In this document: positions 33,078-41,390 of the stretch, piece by piece | How positions within the stretch are numbered: the first letter of the stretch is position 1 | Layout: each line of letters begins with the position of its first letter | NCBI RefSeq assembly: GCF_003667545.1 | Contig: NZ_RCUV01000001.1 | Span: 62,001-126,000, forward strand | Origin: Mycetocola manganoxydans | GTDB taxonomy: Bacteria; Actinomycetota; Actinomycetes; Actinomycetales; Microbacteriaceae | Direction: 5' to 3' | DNA length: 64,000 nucleotides | Position numbers and translations under genes: made by a program | The notes under the pieces: model-generated | The model's input: only the letters and a program-made list of their open reading frames with translations | Databases searched by the model: none | What the model was told of the DNA's origin: nothing

Positions 33078-34258
33078 GCCGCTCAAGCCCGAACCAGCGG
33101 CGCCCTGGTCGCACCGAATCAGCGCGGGCAACGCTCGGCGCCAGCCAGCTCGGTACCTCCCTCGCCATCGCGGGAGCGGTTCTGATCCTCGCCGCGTTCG
33201 GCCGGTTCTGTGTGTCGTTCACCGAGTTCACGTATCCCCTGACCAGCGCCGGCGCCTGGCTTCTGCTGTTCATCACCTCGGTCATCACGATCCTCCGGGT
33301 CCGGGCAAGCGGGTACCTGTTGCGCAACCTGGCTTTCGCGATGCTTCTGGCGAGTCTCTCGGTCGTCGTTGCGCTCGATCTCGTCGCCGCGTGGAGCGCC
33401 GCTGCCCACGGGGTCTACCCCACAGCGGCGATCGCAGCGGGAGGAGTACTGCTGGGGATCGTCACGCTCCGGTCGGTGCCGGACGTGGCGATCAGCTCGG
33501 GCATCCTCGGTGTGGTTCTTCTCGGTTCCCTCGTCTTCCGCCCCGACCTGACGTCGTTCGCGTCGGCGATCAACACGCTCCTCACCGCGTTCGCGATAGC
33601 ACCGCCGCTGATCGCCTGCGTCATCGTCGCGTCGTACCGTCGCATGGTCCTCATGGCGCTCGACCGCGTGTTGATCCAGAGCACGGTCGCGGCGCCGGCC
33701 TTCGGGGTCAGCATGCTCGAGTCAGATGAACTCGCGAGTGTCGACCTCGAGGTGGAACAGCTCTTCGATGACATCTCGTCAGGCCGCGAGCCGCTCCCGC
33801 TCGAACCCGAGCGCGCCAAACGGGCCGGGGAGTTGTCGACGGTGCTTCGTCGTCACCTCGTCGCTGGTCGCAACCACACCTGGCTGCACCACGCGATCGC
33901 TGAATCGGACTTCCTCTCCGGTTCGGTGGAGATCCGCGACGATGAAGCCCTCGCCGCGCTTCTCGACCAGGGCCAGCGGGACGGTCTTCTCTCCGCGCTG
34001 TGGCTACTCATGTACGGGGAGCAGCGCACCGCACGGAACGCCGTTCTCACTCTTGGGCCCGCCGTCCCCGTGACCCCGGGAGGTCGGCAGCGACTGCGGT
34101 TCCCGATCACGATCGAAGCGAGCGGCATGCGCCGCGTCGATGTCGAACCCGCCACATGGCAGCACCTCGGTCGTGCAGGGCGCTATGTTGATACAACGAC
34201 TTCGGGCGCGCTTATGGTCGTGATCGAGTGCACGGTCGACAGTCCGATCGATCAATGA
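33074..34258 (+). CDS. Membrane protein with kinase-like but motif-poor C-terminus
   Basis: The 394-residue protein has about six membrane segments (roughly 28-195) and a cytoplasmic C-terminal half. Within that half a helical region (RRHLVAGRNHTWLHHAIAE) and DQGQRDGLLSALWLLM look like the DHp and N-box helices of a histidine kinase, and the end is beta-rich. No Asn-box asparagine, DxGxG or G-rich lid can be found, so it should not bind ATP in the usual way. Given its place between a kinase and a regulator, I infer a pseudokinase partner. It is coupled to the kinase gene by ATGA. Confidence 0.75.
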   Translation: MSRSSPNQRRPGRTESARATLGASQLGTSLAIAGAVLILAAFGRFCVSFTEFTYPLTSAGAWLLLFITSVITILRVRASGYLLRNLAFAMLLASLSVVVALDLVAAWSAAAHGVYPTAAIAAGGVLLGIVTLRSVPDVAISSGILGVVLLGSLVFRPDLTSFASAINTLLTAFAIAPPLIACVIVASYRRMVLMALDRVLIQSTVAAPAFGVSMLESDELASVDLEVEQLFDDISSGREPLPLEPERAKRAGELSTVLRRHLVAGRNHTWLHHAIAESDFLSGSVEIRDDEALAALLDQGQRDGLLSALWLLMYGEQRTARNAVLTLGPAVPVTPGGRQRLRFPITIEASGMRRVDVEPATWQHLGRAGRYVDTTTSGALMVVIECTVDSPIDQ

Positions 34259-34284
34259 ACCGTGGACACCAGAGGAGAAACCAG

Positions 34285-34932
34285 ATGAGCAGCGCGGAAA
34301 CCCCCATACGTCTTGCGATCGTCGATGATCACAAAATGCTCCTCGGGGCGCTGACGGAATGGATCCGCGGGGCAGCAAGCGACATCCGCATGGTTGCCGC
34401 CCTTCCCACCTGGCCGGAACTGCTGACGCATCCTGAGTTCCCCGTCGACGTCGTCTTGCTCGACCTCGACCTCAAAGACAACATCCCGGTGTCGCTCAAG
34501 CTGTCGATCCTCAAGACGACCGGCGTGAAGACGGTCCTGATGAGCACGTACTCCGACCCGGCCGTTGTCCGCGAAGCACTCGCATCCGGCGCGCTCGGCT
34601 ACCTCGTCAAGACCGAGGATCCGACGATGATCGTCGAAGCCATTCGCGCGGCGTACATCGGCGAATCGTTCATCTCCCACGAACTCGACATCGCCCTCAA
34701 CGCCACGACGACGGGCGCGCCGAAGCTCAGCGCACAGGAGCGCCGCGTGATGGCGTTGTATGCCGCGGGCGAACCGGTGAAGTCAGTTGCTTACGAGCTC
34801 GGGATCTCCGAAGAGACAGCGAAGAGCTACCTCAAGCGCATCAGGGAGAAGTACCGTGCATCGGGCTTCGACGTGGGAACCAAGGTCGCCCTCCGCAAGC
34901 GTGCGATCCTCGACGGCATCATTCTCGACTGA
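34285..34932 (+). CDS. LuxR/NarL-family response regulator
   Basis: The 215-residue protein has a receiver domain with Asp14/Asp15, phospho-acceptor Asp60 in VVLLDLDL, Ser87 or Thr88 in LMSTYSD and Lys109 in GYLVKT, all canonical. The C-terminal LuxR-type HTH runs from about 150 to 200 (LSAQERRVMALYAAGEPVKSVAYELGISEETAKSYLKRIREKY written in shorter form: LSAQERRVM, VAYELGISEETAKSYLKR). AGAGGAG precedes ATG 34285. It is the output of the kinase operon. Confidence 0.95.
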   Translation: MSSAETPIRLAIVDDHKMLLGALTEWIRGAASDIRMVAALPTWPELLTHPEFPVDVVLLDLDLKDNIPVSLKLSILKTTGVKTVLMSTYSDPAVVREALASGALGYLVKTEDPTMIVEAIRAAYIGESFISHELDIALNATTTGAPKLSAQERRVMALYAAGEPVKSVAYELGISEETAKSYLKRIREKYRASGFDVGTKVALRKRAILDGIILD

Positions 34933-34950
34933 CCCGAAGCTACCCGCTTC

Positions 34951-34969
34951 TCCTCCGACGGTGGGAGGA
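34951..34969 (+). promoter_or_regulatory. Hairpin that can mask the ribosome site of the thiamine-binding gene
   Basis: TCCTCC and GGAGGA pair across a seven-base loop. The right arm is the GGAGG ribosome site eight bases before ATG 34977, so the fold would hide it. Confidence 0.35.
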
Positions 34970-34976
34970 TGACTGA

Positions 34977-35282
34977 ATGCTCGTATCATTCTCAGTCGCA
35001 CCATCCGGAACCGGCCGCGCCGACGCATCCGTCCACGACGCGGTTGCCGCCGCCGTCCGGGTCGTTCGCGATTCGGGTCTCCCGAACTCCACCGACGCCA
35101 TGTTCACCACGATCGAGGGTGACTGGGACGAGGTGTTCGACGTCATCAAACGAGCGACAGATGCCGCCGGCCAGTTCGGGTCGCGGGTCTCACTCGTGCT
35201 CAAGGCGGATATCCGCCCGGGCTATTCCGGTGAACTGACCGCCAAGGTCGATCGGCTGGAACGGGCTCTCAACGAGGACTGA
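34977..35282 (+). CDS. Thiamine-binding protein of the MTH1187/YkoF-like family
   Basis: The 101-residue protein has the ferredoxin-like fold of MTH1187 proteins: VSFSVAPSGTGRADASVHDAV, STDAMFTTIEGDWDEVFDVIKRA, and a closing helix KVDRLERALNE. These small proteins bind thiamine or a pyrimidine precursor. There is no thi gene beside it. ATG 34977 has a clear GGAGG. Its last 61 bp overlap the end of the convergent glycosyltransferase gene. Confidence 0.88.
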   Translation: MLVSFSVAPSGTGRADASVHDAVAAAVRVVRDSGLPNSTDAMFTTIEGDWDEVFDVIKRATDAAGQFGSRVSLVLKADIRPGYSGELTAKVDRLERALNED

Positions 35283-36508
35283 CCGGCCCTCGCGATATCG
35301 AACAGTGCCCAGCCGAGCACGGCGAAGAAGATCACATTCCGCACACTGAGCACGGCTACCATCGCCGGTTCAGCGGACAGCAGCCCGACGTAAAGGTACG
35401 GGTACACCACTTGGGTGAGAGCGGCGAGCACCAGGACCGTCACCGCCGGCGTGGCGAACGCTCGCCCCCGGTAGACGAGCCCGACAATCACCGGGGCGAC
35501 CAGCCAGGTCTGGAACTGGGGCGACCCCACCTTATTGAACGTGATCAGCACGAGAACGAGGGCGAGCGCGAACGAGGGGAGCAACCGGACGACGGATGCC
35601 CCGTTCCGTGAGGCCAGGACCCCGGCGAACACGGTTCCGGCGACAGCGACACCGAGCAGAGGGGTCATGACGAGCGCGGCAGCGGCGACGCCGGGGCCGG
35701 TGACCTGGAAGGTGAGAATCTGGTCGTCGTAGTAGATGAAGCTTCCGGGGACGTCCGCTGCCGCAAGCCACAGGTACGGAGTCGCCACGGGAGCCTCGAT
35801 CTGCAGCCCCCTCCCGGTCTGCTCGGTGACGAACCCGAACAGGTACTCGCCGCCCCCGAGCACGACAACGACGACCGCAATTCCGGCGCTCGTTGCTGCT
35901 CCCGCCAGGAGGATCGCCAAGCGCGAGCGGGATGCCACCAGCAGGGCACCGATGAGCGCCGCCGGCCAGACCTTCATCCAGGTGGCAAGCGCGAGCAGAA
36001 CGCCAGCGACGAACGGATGCTTCGACACGAGCAGAAGTGCGACAACGGCGATCGGGACGGTGATGGAATCGATCCGCGCGAGGGCGATCGGTCCGAGAAG
36101 CGCGATGAATGCTAGCCACCACCATGCGGCGGCCTCACGGCGTCTCGATGTCCCTCGGCCGAGCAACACGGCGAACGCCGCCGCGTTCGCCACCGTCACG
36201 AGGACGAGCCAGACGTGACCGTAGGCGTCAGCGCCGAATCCCATGGCAGCGAGCATCGGCACGATCGCCGCGATCGGGTACACCCACGAGGAGTCGATTC
36301 CGACGACGGGTCCGCCGCCGAGCGCCTGTTCCACCCAGGGCCGGTAGACGAGGGTCACGTCTCCGAGCGGGAGGCCGATGGCATATTCGCCGACGCCCGT
36401 GCCTGGCAGTCCGAGACAGATCCAGCCGACGACAGCGTGCACGAGAACGAAAGCCACCCAGACGTCGATACGCCTGGCTCCCGCTCTGAGCTTGTCCACC
36501 GGCTTCAT
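35222..36508 (-). CDS. Glycosyltransferase family 87 (DUF2029) membrane protein
   Basis: The 428-residue protein has about 10-12 membrane segments and is like GT87 polyprenol-phosphate-mannose-dependent mannosyltransferases: PLGDVTLVYRPWVEQALGG in the first loop, FIALLGPIALARIDSITVPIAVVAL, ATWMKVWPAAL and TFNKVGSPQFQTWL. The first periplasmic loop carries Asp in GDVTLVY as a candidate catalytic residue. It probably adds a sugar to a lipid-linked acceptor. ATG 36508 is chosen since the longer frame (to 36583) overlaps the upstream redox gene. Confidence 0.85.
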   Translation of the reverse strand: MKPVDKLRAGARRIDVWVAFVLVHAVVGWICLGLPGTGVGEYAIGLPLGDVTLVYRPWVEQALGGGPVVGIDSSWVYPIAAIVPMLAAMGFGADAYGHVWLVLVTVANAAAFAVLLGRGTSRRREAAAWWWLAFIALLGPIALARIDSITVPIAVVALLLVSKHPFVAGVLLALATWMKVWPAALIGALLVASRSRLAILLAGAATSAGIAVVVVVLGGGEYLFGFVTEQTGRGLQIEAPVATPYLWLAAADVPGSFIYYDDQILTFQVTGPGVAAAALVMTPLLGVAVAGTVFAGVLASRNGASVVRLLPSFALALVLVLITFNKVGSPQFQTWLVAPVIVGLVYRGRAFATPAVTVLVLAALTQVVYPYLYVGLLSAEPAMVAVLSVRNVIFFAVLGWALFDIARAGQSSLRARSSRSTLAVSSPE

Positions 36509-36524
36509 CCTAGGCGGAGGGACG

Positions 36525-38012
36525 TCAGTATCCGGAGAACGCGTCGGTCTTCGCCCGTCTTCCTGCGACGTCCCTGAGGGCACCGACCAGTCCTGGCGGC
36601 CCCGAGATGAAGATCCGCCGCTCGTCGAGATCGGGAATCGCCGCCGCGAGCCGATCCCCCGTCAACCGGCCGGGGCCGAGGTACGTCCACCCGAGCGGAA
36701 GCACGTCCGGTGGTTCAGGCGCGGCGAGCAGCACCCGGACGCCCAGGCGTTCGAGCTGGTCCAGGTAGGCGATCTCGGTCGAATCCGGCACCGCGTAGAC
36801 GAGCACAATGTCCCGCGCTTTCCCCGCGGCAGCGTCCTCGAGCTGACTGATGAACGGCGTGATTCCGATGCCGGCGGCGATCAGACCGAGCGGCACCCCG
36901 GAATCCGACGGAAGACGGAAGTCGCCCCACACCCCGGTGGCGGTGACCCGGTCACCCGGCTCGAGCCGCGACAGCGCCTTCTTGAAACTGCTGCCTGGGT
37001 CGTGCTCCCGATACGCGATCGTCAGCGTCTCGGCCGCCGGCACAGACGACATCGAGAACATTCGCCGAGCACCTCGCCGGTCGGCTGAGGGATGCGGGAG
37101 GGAGAGCTCGAGATACTGCCCGGCCGTGAAGACGACCGGCTTCTCCGGCCGGAACCTCAACTCGACAACGGTCGGTGTCAACCTCGACCTCGATTCGAAC
37201 ACGAGACGGATGCCTCGGCGCTGGCCGGCGACGAACGCCAGCAGGTTACCGACGACGAGCGCCAGCTCGGGAGTGGAAAACACCGGTCCGATACTGAACG
37301 GGACGGAGAACAGGACGCCGACGATCGCCGCCTCCGCGAGCTGCTGCCATCGCTTCGGAGGAAGAGTCAGCGGCTCCGTCAGCATGAACACGGCGAAGAA
37401 GAGGACGGGATACGACGTGAAGACGGTGGCAAGGTCAGCGACAGCACCGCCTCCGGTCAACAGTCGCACCGACAGCAGAACCGCGCTGACGGCGATGAAG
37501 ACGCCCGCGAGCGCGACTCGTCGCGTCCGGTACAACACCAGGAACCCGGCGAGGACGACTGCGGGGAGCATCGCGCCGCTCGCCACCCACCACCAGCTCA
37601 CCCCGAGCCCCGTGACGCCGACGACGACGGCACCGATCGCCGCCGGGTTGAAAATGTGCCTGCGCCTCACGGCGAGGAGATACTTCGACGCCGTCGCAAC
37701 GATGGCGGCGACGGCCGTGCCGGCGAGGTCGGCCGGCTCGATGCTGGGACGGAAGATGAAGAACAGCAGCAAACCGGTGATCATCGCGGACTCGGGGTGT
37801 GACGTGACGCGGAAGATCCGGGACACCAACCAGCTTGAGCCCATGCTCACCCCGACGGCGACGGCAAAACCAGCCGCAAGCTCCAGCGGTGTGAAGAACA
37901 GGGCGCCGGTCAGCGACAGGACACCGCTGAGAACGGCGAGAGCGACGAGAAGCACGGTGACGAGCCGGTACATGCTCACCCGGCCCAGCGCGGTCTCCAG
38001 GCGCCGTCTCAA
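36525..38012 (-). CDS. RnfD-like membrane domain fused to FAD/NAD(P) oxidoreductase
   Basis: The 495-residue protein has about nine membrane segments over residues 15-270, with RnfD/NqrB-like text (SHPESAMITGLLLFFIFRP, RRRHIFNPAAIGAV, MLTEPLTLPPKRW). From about 275 a ferredoxin-NADP reductase module follows: FAD-binding RMFSMSSVP, then GLIAAGIGITPF for the nucleotide, and the end FISGPPGLVGAL. Electrons should pass from NAD(P)H on the inside to flavin in the membrane. The start is TTG 38012, overlapping the apbE stop; ATG 37973 is an alternative. It is third in the flavin operon. Confidence 0.88.
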   Translation of the reverse strand: MRRRLETALGRVSMYRLVTVLLVALAVLSGVLSLTGALFFTPLELAAGFAVAVGVSMGSSWLVSRIFRVTSHPESAMITGLLLFFIFRPSIEPADLAGTAVAAIVATASKYLLAVRRRHIFNPAAIGAVVVGVTGLGVSWWWVASGAMLPAVVLAGFLVLYRTRRVALAGVFIAVSAVLLSVRLLTGGGAVADLATVFTSYPVLFFAVFMLTEPLTLPPKRWQQLAEAAIVGVLFSVPFSIGPVFSTPELALVVGNLLAFVAGQRRGIRLVFESRSRLTPTVVELRFRPEKPVVFTAGQYLELSLPHPSADRRGARRMFSMSSVPAAETLTIAYREHDPGSSFKKALSRLEPGDRVTATGVWGDFRLPSDSGVPLGLIAAGIGITPFISQLEDAAAGKARDIVLVYAVPDSTEIAYLDQLERLGVRVLLAAPEPPDVLPLGWTYLGPGRLTGDRLAAAIPDLDERRIFISGPPGLVGALRDVAGRRAKTDAFSGY

Positions 38013-38881
38013 CTGAACACCTCCCCCGGAAATCCGGGTGACCGTTCGATCCGGCCGCTGGTCAGCATCCGGAGCCCCTCAGCATCGAAGGACGAAACGA
38101 TGGCTCCTGGTGGTTCGAAGAACAACGCGGTCGCGAGACCGTCTGCGGTTGCCGCATCGCTCGCCGTCGCCCACGTCGCGACGACGGTGTCGACGGGAGA
38201 TCCCGTGCGTCCGTCGATCACGTGGTGAAGACCGTTCCCCCACATCCGCCGATTCGTCGCGGATGCACACAGCGCACCGGAGGCCAGGGTCACGACCCCG
38301 ATCGCGAGAGCGGGATCGTACGGATGCTCGAGCGCCACCCGGATCGGCTGCCCACGATGGGCGATATCACCCGAGGCGTCCACCGTGAACGTCCCGTGTC
38401 CCGCCTCGGCGAGAATATCGGCAACCCTGTCGACGAGATAACCTTTGCCCACCGCACCGATGTCGATGGTGATCGGTGTCGTCACATCCACCACAGATCC
38501 TGTGACACGGAGCACGTTCTTCACGTTCGGCGCCGGGACGCTCGGTCCGGACGCAGCGACGAACGAGTACGTTGCGTCATACCCGAGCCGGCTGAGCGCG
38601 TCGCCGATCACGGGAGTGACCGCACCATCCGTCACCGCCGTCAGCCGCTCGAACAGTTCGAACAGTGGTTGAGCGTCGGGACCGAAGTCTCTGCTGCCCG
38701 CGCTGAGCGCCAGTTCCGAGACGGCCGAGTCCGCCCGGAACCGTGACCAGATGGCATCGAAGCGTTCGATGCGGTCCTCGACCCGGCTCGCTGTATCGGC
38801 CTCGATCGGTTCGTCGCAATCGATCTGCCAGCTGGTCCCGATCGCGTCGAAGACGAGCCGGGTCGACTGCTCAGCTCGCAT
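38009..38881 (-). CDS. apbE: FAD:protein FMN transferase (ApbE family)
   Basis: ApbE moves the FMN half of FAD onto a Ser or Thr of a partner protein outside the cytoplasm. The 290-residue protein has AIGTSWQID, the ERFDAIWSRFRADSAVSEL motif, TIDIGAVGKGYLVDRVADIL, VDASGDIAHRG and HHVIDGRTGSPVDTV, all typical. The N-terminus shows no clear signal peptide or lipobox, as in many actinobacterial members, so where it acts is open. It overlaps the FMN-binding gene upstream by 11 bp and the RnfD-like gene downstream by 4 bp. Confidence 0.93.
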   Translation of the reverse strand: MRAEQSTRLVFDAIGTSWQIDCDEPIEADTASRVEDRIERFDAIWSRFRADSAVSELALSAGSRDFGPDAQPLFELFERLTAVTDGAVTPVIGDALSRLGYDATYSFVAASGPSVPAPNVKNVLRVTGSVVDVTTPITIDIGAVGKGYLVDRVADILAEAGHGTFTVDASGDIAHRGQPIRVALEHPYDPALAIGVVTLASGALCASATNRRMWGNGLHHVIDGRTGSPVDTVVATWATASDAATADGLATALFFEPPGAIVSSFDAEGLRMLTSGRIERSPGFPGEVFS

Positions 38882-39299
38882 CGGCCCTGATCTTGTCGAG
38901 TGCTTCGTTGAAGCCTCCGCTGGTCAGCGAGGACCCCGCGACCTTCGATACGTCGAGGTCCGCGATGCTCCTGCCGACGGCGATGTCGTCGATGTTCTCG
39001 ATGAACTCGCCCTGGAATTTTTTCGCGTTCGGGCTCCCGCCCGAACCGGTCACCTCAAGCTCGGTGATCGTATTGTCCGCCAGAGTGAGCGTGACCGTGA
39101 CGGATTCGGCGCCACCGGGAGACTGATAGCCGCCATCTGCCGTGTATGAACCGTCGGCGTAGTCGGGCGTCGCTTCCCCGCCTGCTGACGTGGGTTCTGG
39201 TCCCGGCTCCGCTGCCCCGGAGGAGCAGCCCGCCAGTGGTACGACAGCAGCCAGTCCGGCGAGCAGCACCCCGATGCCGTTGCGGGTTCGAGTTCTCAT
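38871..39299 (-). CDS. FMN-binding-domain lipoprotein
   Basis: The 142-residue product has a lipoprotein signal (PLAGC, Cys25) and a small FMN_bind domain from about 50: YADGSYTADGGYQSPGG, VTVTLTLADNTITELEV, and an end of TSGGFNEALDKI. The flavinylation motif SGAT of such domains is here AGSS (121-124), so the flavin would have to sit on Ser rather than Thr. It is the first gene before apbE, its likely modifying enzyme. ATG 39299 has GGAGGA upstream. Confidence 0.87.
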   Translation of the reverse strand: MRTRTRNGIGVLLAGLAAVVPLAGCSSGAAEPGPEPTSAGGEATPDYADGSYTADGGYQSPGGAESVTVTLTLADNTITELEVTGSGGSPNAKKFQGEFIENIDDIAVGRSIADLDVSKVAGSSLTSGGFNEALDKIRADAS

Positions 39300-39409
39300 G
39301 GTGTGTCCTCCGGTACGTGAAGCGGTTCCCGGCCGTTGTTCCGTCAGGCCGGCGCGGGTGTTCAGGAGTTTGTTCGGAGCCATGGCTGAGAACCGGCTGT
39401 GAAGCGATC

Positions 39410-40261
39410 TCACCCCGATTCAGAGCTGAGCAGCCTGCGGACGGCATCCGGAACCCGTTCCGCGATGTCGAGCGCCGTGATCGGACCGCCCCGGGATGCG
39501 ATTGACGCGGCAAGGCCGTGGATCACCGCAGCGGATGCCGCGAGTCTTGCGGGCATCCCCGGTTCGACGGCTGTCGCCGCATTCGTGGCGAGCAGGGCAC
39601 CGAGGATGCCGCCGAGCACGTCACCGGCGCCGGCTGTCGCCGTCCACGGAGGAGCGATCGAGACGCTGAGCTGAGGACCGTCCGGCTCTGCAATCCACGT
39701 CGTCGCGCCTTTGAGGAGAACCGTGACGCCGAGCCGGTTCGCCGCTCGCACCGCCCAGCGTCCGGGGTCGGCGGCGATGTCGGCCACATCCACCCTCGTG
39801 CCGCCCGCGGCCAGCATGCGCGCCAGCTCACGGAAGTGGGGCGTCACGATGACCCCGCGGCGTGGCGCGAGCGCGACGCTCTCGAGCGCGCCGGCGTCTG
39901 CGATCACCGGCTCGGCGGACGCCAGCGCGTCGGAGAACAGGGCGGCGAGCAGGCCGAGGTCCTGCGAATCGGTTCCTGATCCGATGAGCCACGCCTGCAC
40001 CCTGCCCGGTGCGGACACCACCTCGGGCCGCCGTGCGAGCACGGGTTCCGTTGCGTCGCCGAGATACCGGATCATGCCGATGCCCGTGCGAGCTGCCGCC
40101 TCCACCCCGAGAACGGCTGCACCCGGGTAGGCGCTCGAGCCGGTCACGACGCCGAGCACGCCACGACTGTATTTGTCGGACACTGCGGTGGGGACGGCGA
40201 CGTGGGCGGCGGCGTCTCGCTCAGCCCACGGCATCCAGTGCGGTCCTGCAGAATTTCCCAT
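39410..40261 (-). CDS. nnrD: ADP-dependent NAD(P)H-hydrate dehydratase
   Basis: This enzyme repairs damaged NAD(P)H hydrates. The 283-residue protein is a YjeF C-terminal/ribokinase-like domain: KYSRGVLGVVTGSSAYPGAA, LIGSGTD, VTPHFRELARML, VLLKGATTWIA and the catalytic TAGAGDVLGGILGALLA. The epimerase half (YjeF-N) is not fused here. ATG 40261 follows TATCGT by six bases. The longer frame runs antisense to the Old Yellow Enzyme gene. Confidence 0.93.
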   Translation of the reverse strand: MGNSAGPHWMPWAERDAAAHVAVPTAVSDKYSRGVLGVVTGSSAYPGAAVLGVEAAARTGIGMIRYLGDATEPVLARRPEVVSAPGRVQAWLIGSGTDSQDLGLLAALFSDALASAEPVIADAGALESVALAPRRGVIVTPHFRELARMLAAGGTRVDVADIAADPGRWAVRAANRLGVTVLLKGATTWIAEPDGPQLSVSIAPPWTATAGAGDVLGGILGALLATNAATAVEPGMPARLAASAAVIHGLAASIASRGGPITALDIAERVPDAVRRLLSSESG

Positions 40262-40267
40262 GCCTTC

Positions 40268-40273
40268 ACGATA
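40268..40273 (-). promoter_or_regulatory. -10 hexamer of nnrD (leaderless)
   Basis: TATCGT on the minus strand, six bases before ATG 40261. Confidence 0.55.
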
Positions 40274-40301
40274 GGTTGAAAGCCGCCGAACGAGGAGAAG
40301 A

Positions 40302-41390
40302 ATGCCCGGACTGTTCGACCCCATTGCCCTTCGCTCCCTGAGCGTGCGAAACCGGCTCTGGATCGCACCGATGTGCCAGTATTCCGTGTTCGCCGAGGAC
40401 GGAGTGCCCACCGACTGGCACCTCGTCCACCTCGGCGGATTCGCCAAGGGTGGTGCAGGCGTCGTCTTCGCTGAAGCGACGGCCGTGAGCCCCGAGGGCC
40501 GGATCTCGCCGTTCGACACCGGGATCTGGACAGACGAGCAGGCCGCTGCGTGGTCGCGGATCACCGCCTTCCTCCGCTCGCAGGGCGCAGTGGCGGGTAT
40601 CCAGCTGGGTCATGCCGGCCGGAAGGGCTCGACCTATCCGGCCTGGGGAACCGACGAACGCGGCTCCGTGCCGCTTGAAGAACGTGGCTGGAAGACGGTG
40701 GGTCCGACGGCTGAACCGTTCGGAGAGTTCGCTGCCCCTGCCGCCCTCGACGATCGGGGAATCGACGCCGTGGTCGACGATTTCACCTCCGCAGCGCGTA
40801 GGTCCGTGAGCGCAGGCTTCGAGGTCGTCGAGATCCACGCCGCCCATGGGTACCTGCTGCACCAGTTCCTCTCCCCACTCGTGAATACCCGTACCGACGC
40901 CCACGGCGGAAGTCTCGGGAACCGCGCCCGTCTCCTGCTGCGCGTGGTCGAGTCAGTCCGAGCCGAGATCGGCGAGACGGTTCTCGCGGTCCGGTTCTCC
41001 GCAACGGACTGGGCAGACGGCGGCTGGAACGAATCCGAAACAGCGACCGTCGCCAGGTGGGCAGCGGATGCCGGTGCCGACTTCTTCGACATCTCCACCG
41101 GTGGAGCCGTCCCCGGCGTCGACATCCCGCTCTCCCCCGGCTACCAGGTCCGGTTCGCGACCCACGTCAGGGACACTGCCGCCGTTACGGTTTCCGCTGT
41201 CGGTCTCATCACCGACCCGGTCGAAGCCGACCGGATCGTGTCGTCCGGGCAGGCCGATGTCGTGATGGTCGGCAGGGAAGCGCTCCGCGACCCGCACTTC
41301 GCGCTGCGGGCTGCCGCGGCGCTCGATGTGCCGGCCGCGACGCCCGGTCAGTATCTCCGGGCACCGTTCCCTGCGGTCGTTCCGGCCTGA
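40302..41390 (+). CDS. Old Yellow Enzyme family NADH:flavin oxidoreductase (YqjM-like)
   Basis: The 362-residue FMN enzyme reduces activated C=C bonds, such as in enals or maleimides, with NADPH. It is YqjM-type: Cys25 and Tyr27 in APMCQYS, QLGHAGRKG, and the substrate-binding pair in HAAHGYLLHQFLSP. The C-terminal phosphate-binding part is VMVGREALRDP. GAGGAGAAG precedes ATG 40302. The nearby nnrD gene on the other strand starts 40 bp away, so the two share a promoter region. Confidence 0.95.
   Translation: MPGLFDPIALRSLSVRNRLWIAPMCQYSVFAEDGVPTDWHLVHLGGFAKGGAGVVFAEATAVSPEGRISPFDTGIWTDEQAAAWSRITAFLRSQGAVAGIQLGHAGRKGSTYPAWGTDERGSVPLEERGWKTVGPTAEPFGEFAAPAALDDRGIDAVVDDFTSAARRSVSAGFEVVEIHAAHGYLLHQFLSPLVNTRTDAHGGSLGNRARLLLRVVESVRAEIGETVLAVRFSATDWADGGWNESETATVARWAADAGADFFDISTGGAVPGVDIPLSPGYQVRFATHVRDTAAVTVSAVGLITDPVEADRIVSSGQADVVMVGREALRDPHFALRAAAALDVPAATPGQYLRAPFPAVVPA

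Noticed and set aside
35252-36583. Earlier GT87 start at 36583
   Set aside because: It would overlap the redox fusion gene by 59 bp and adds a polar tail; ATG 36508 fits better.
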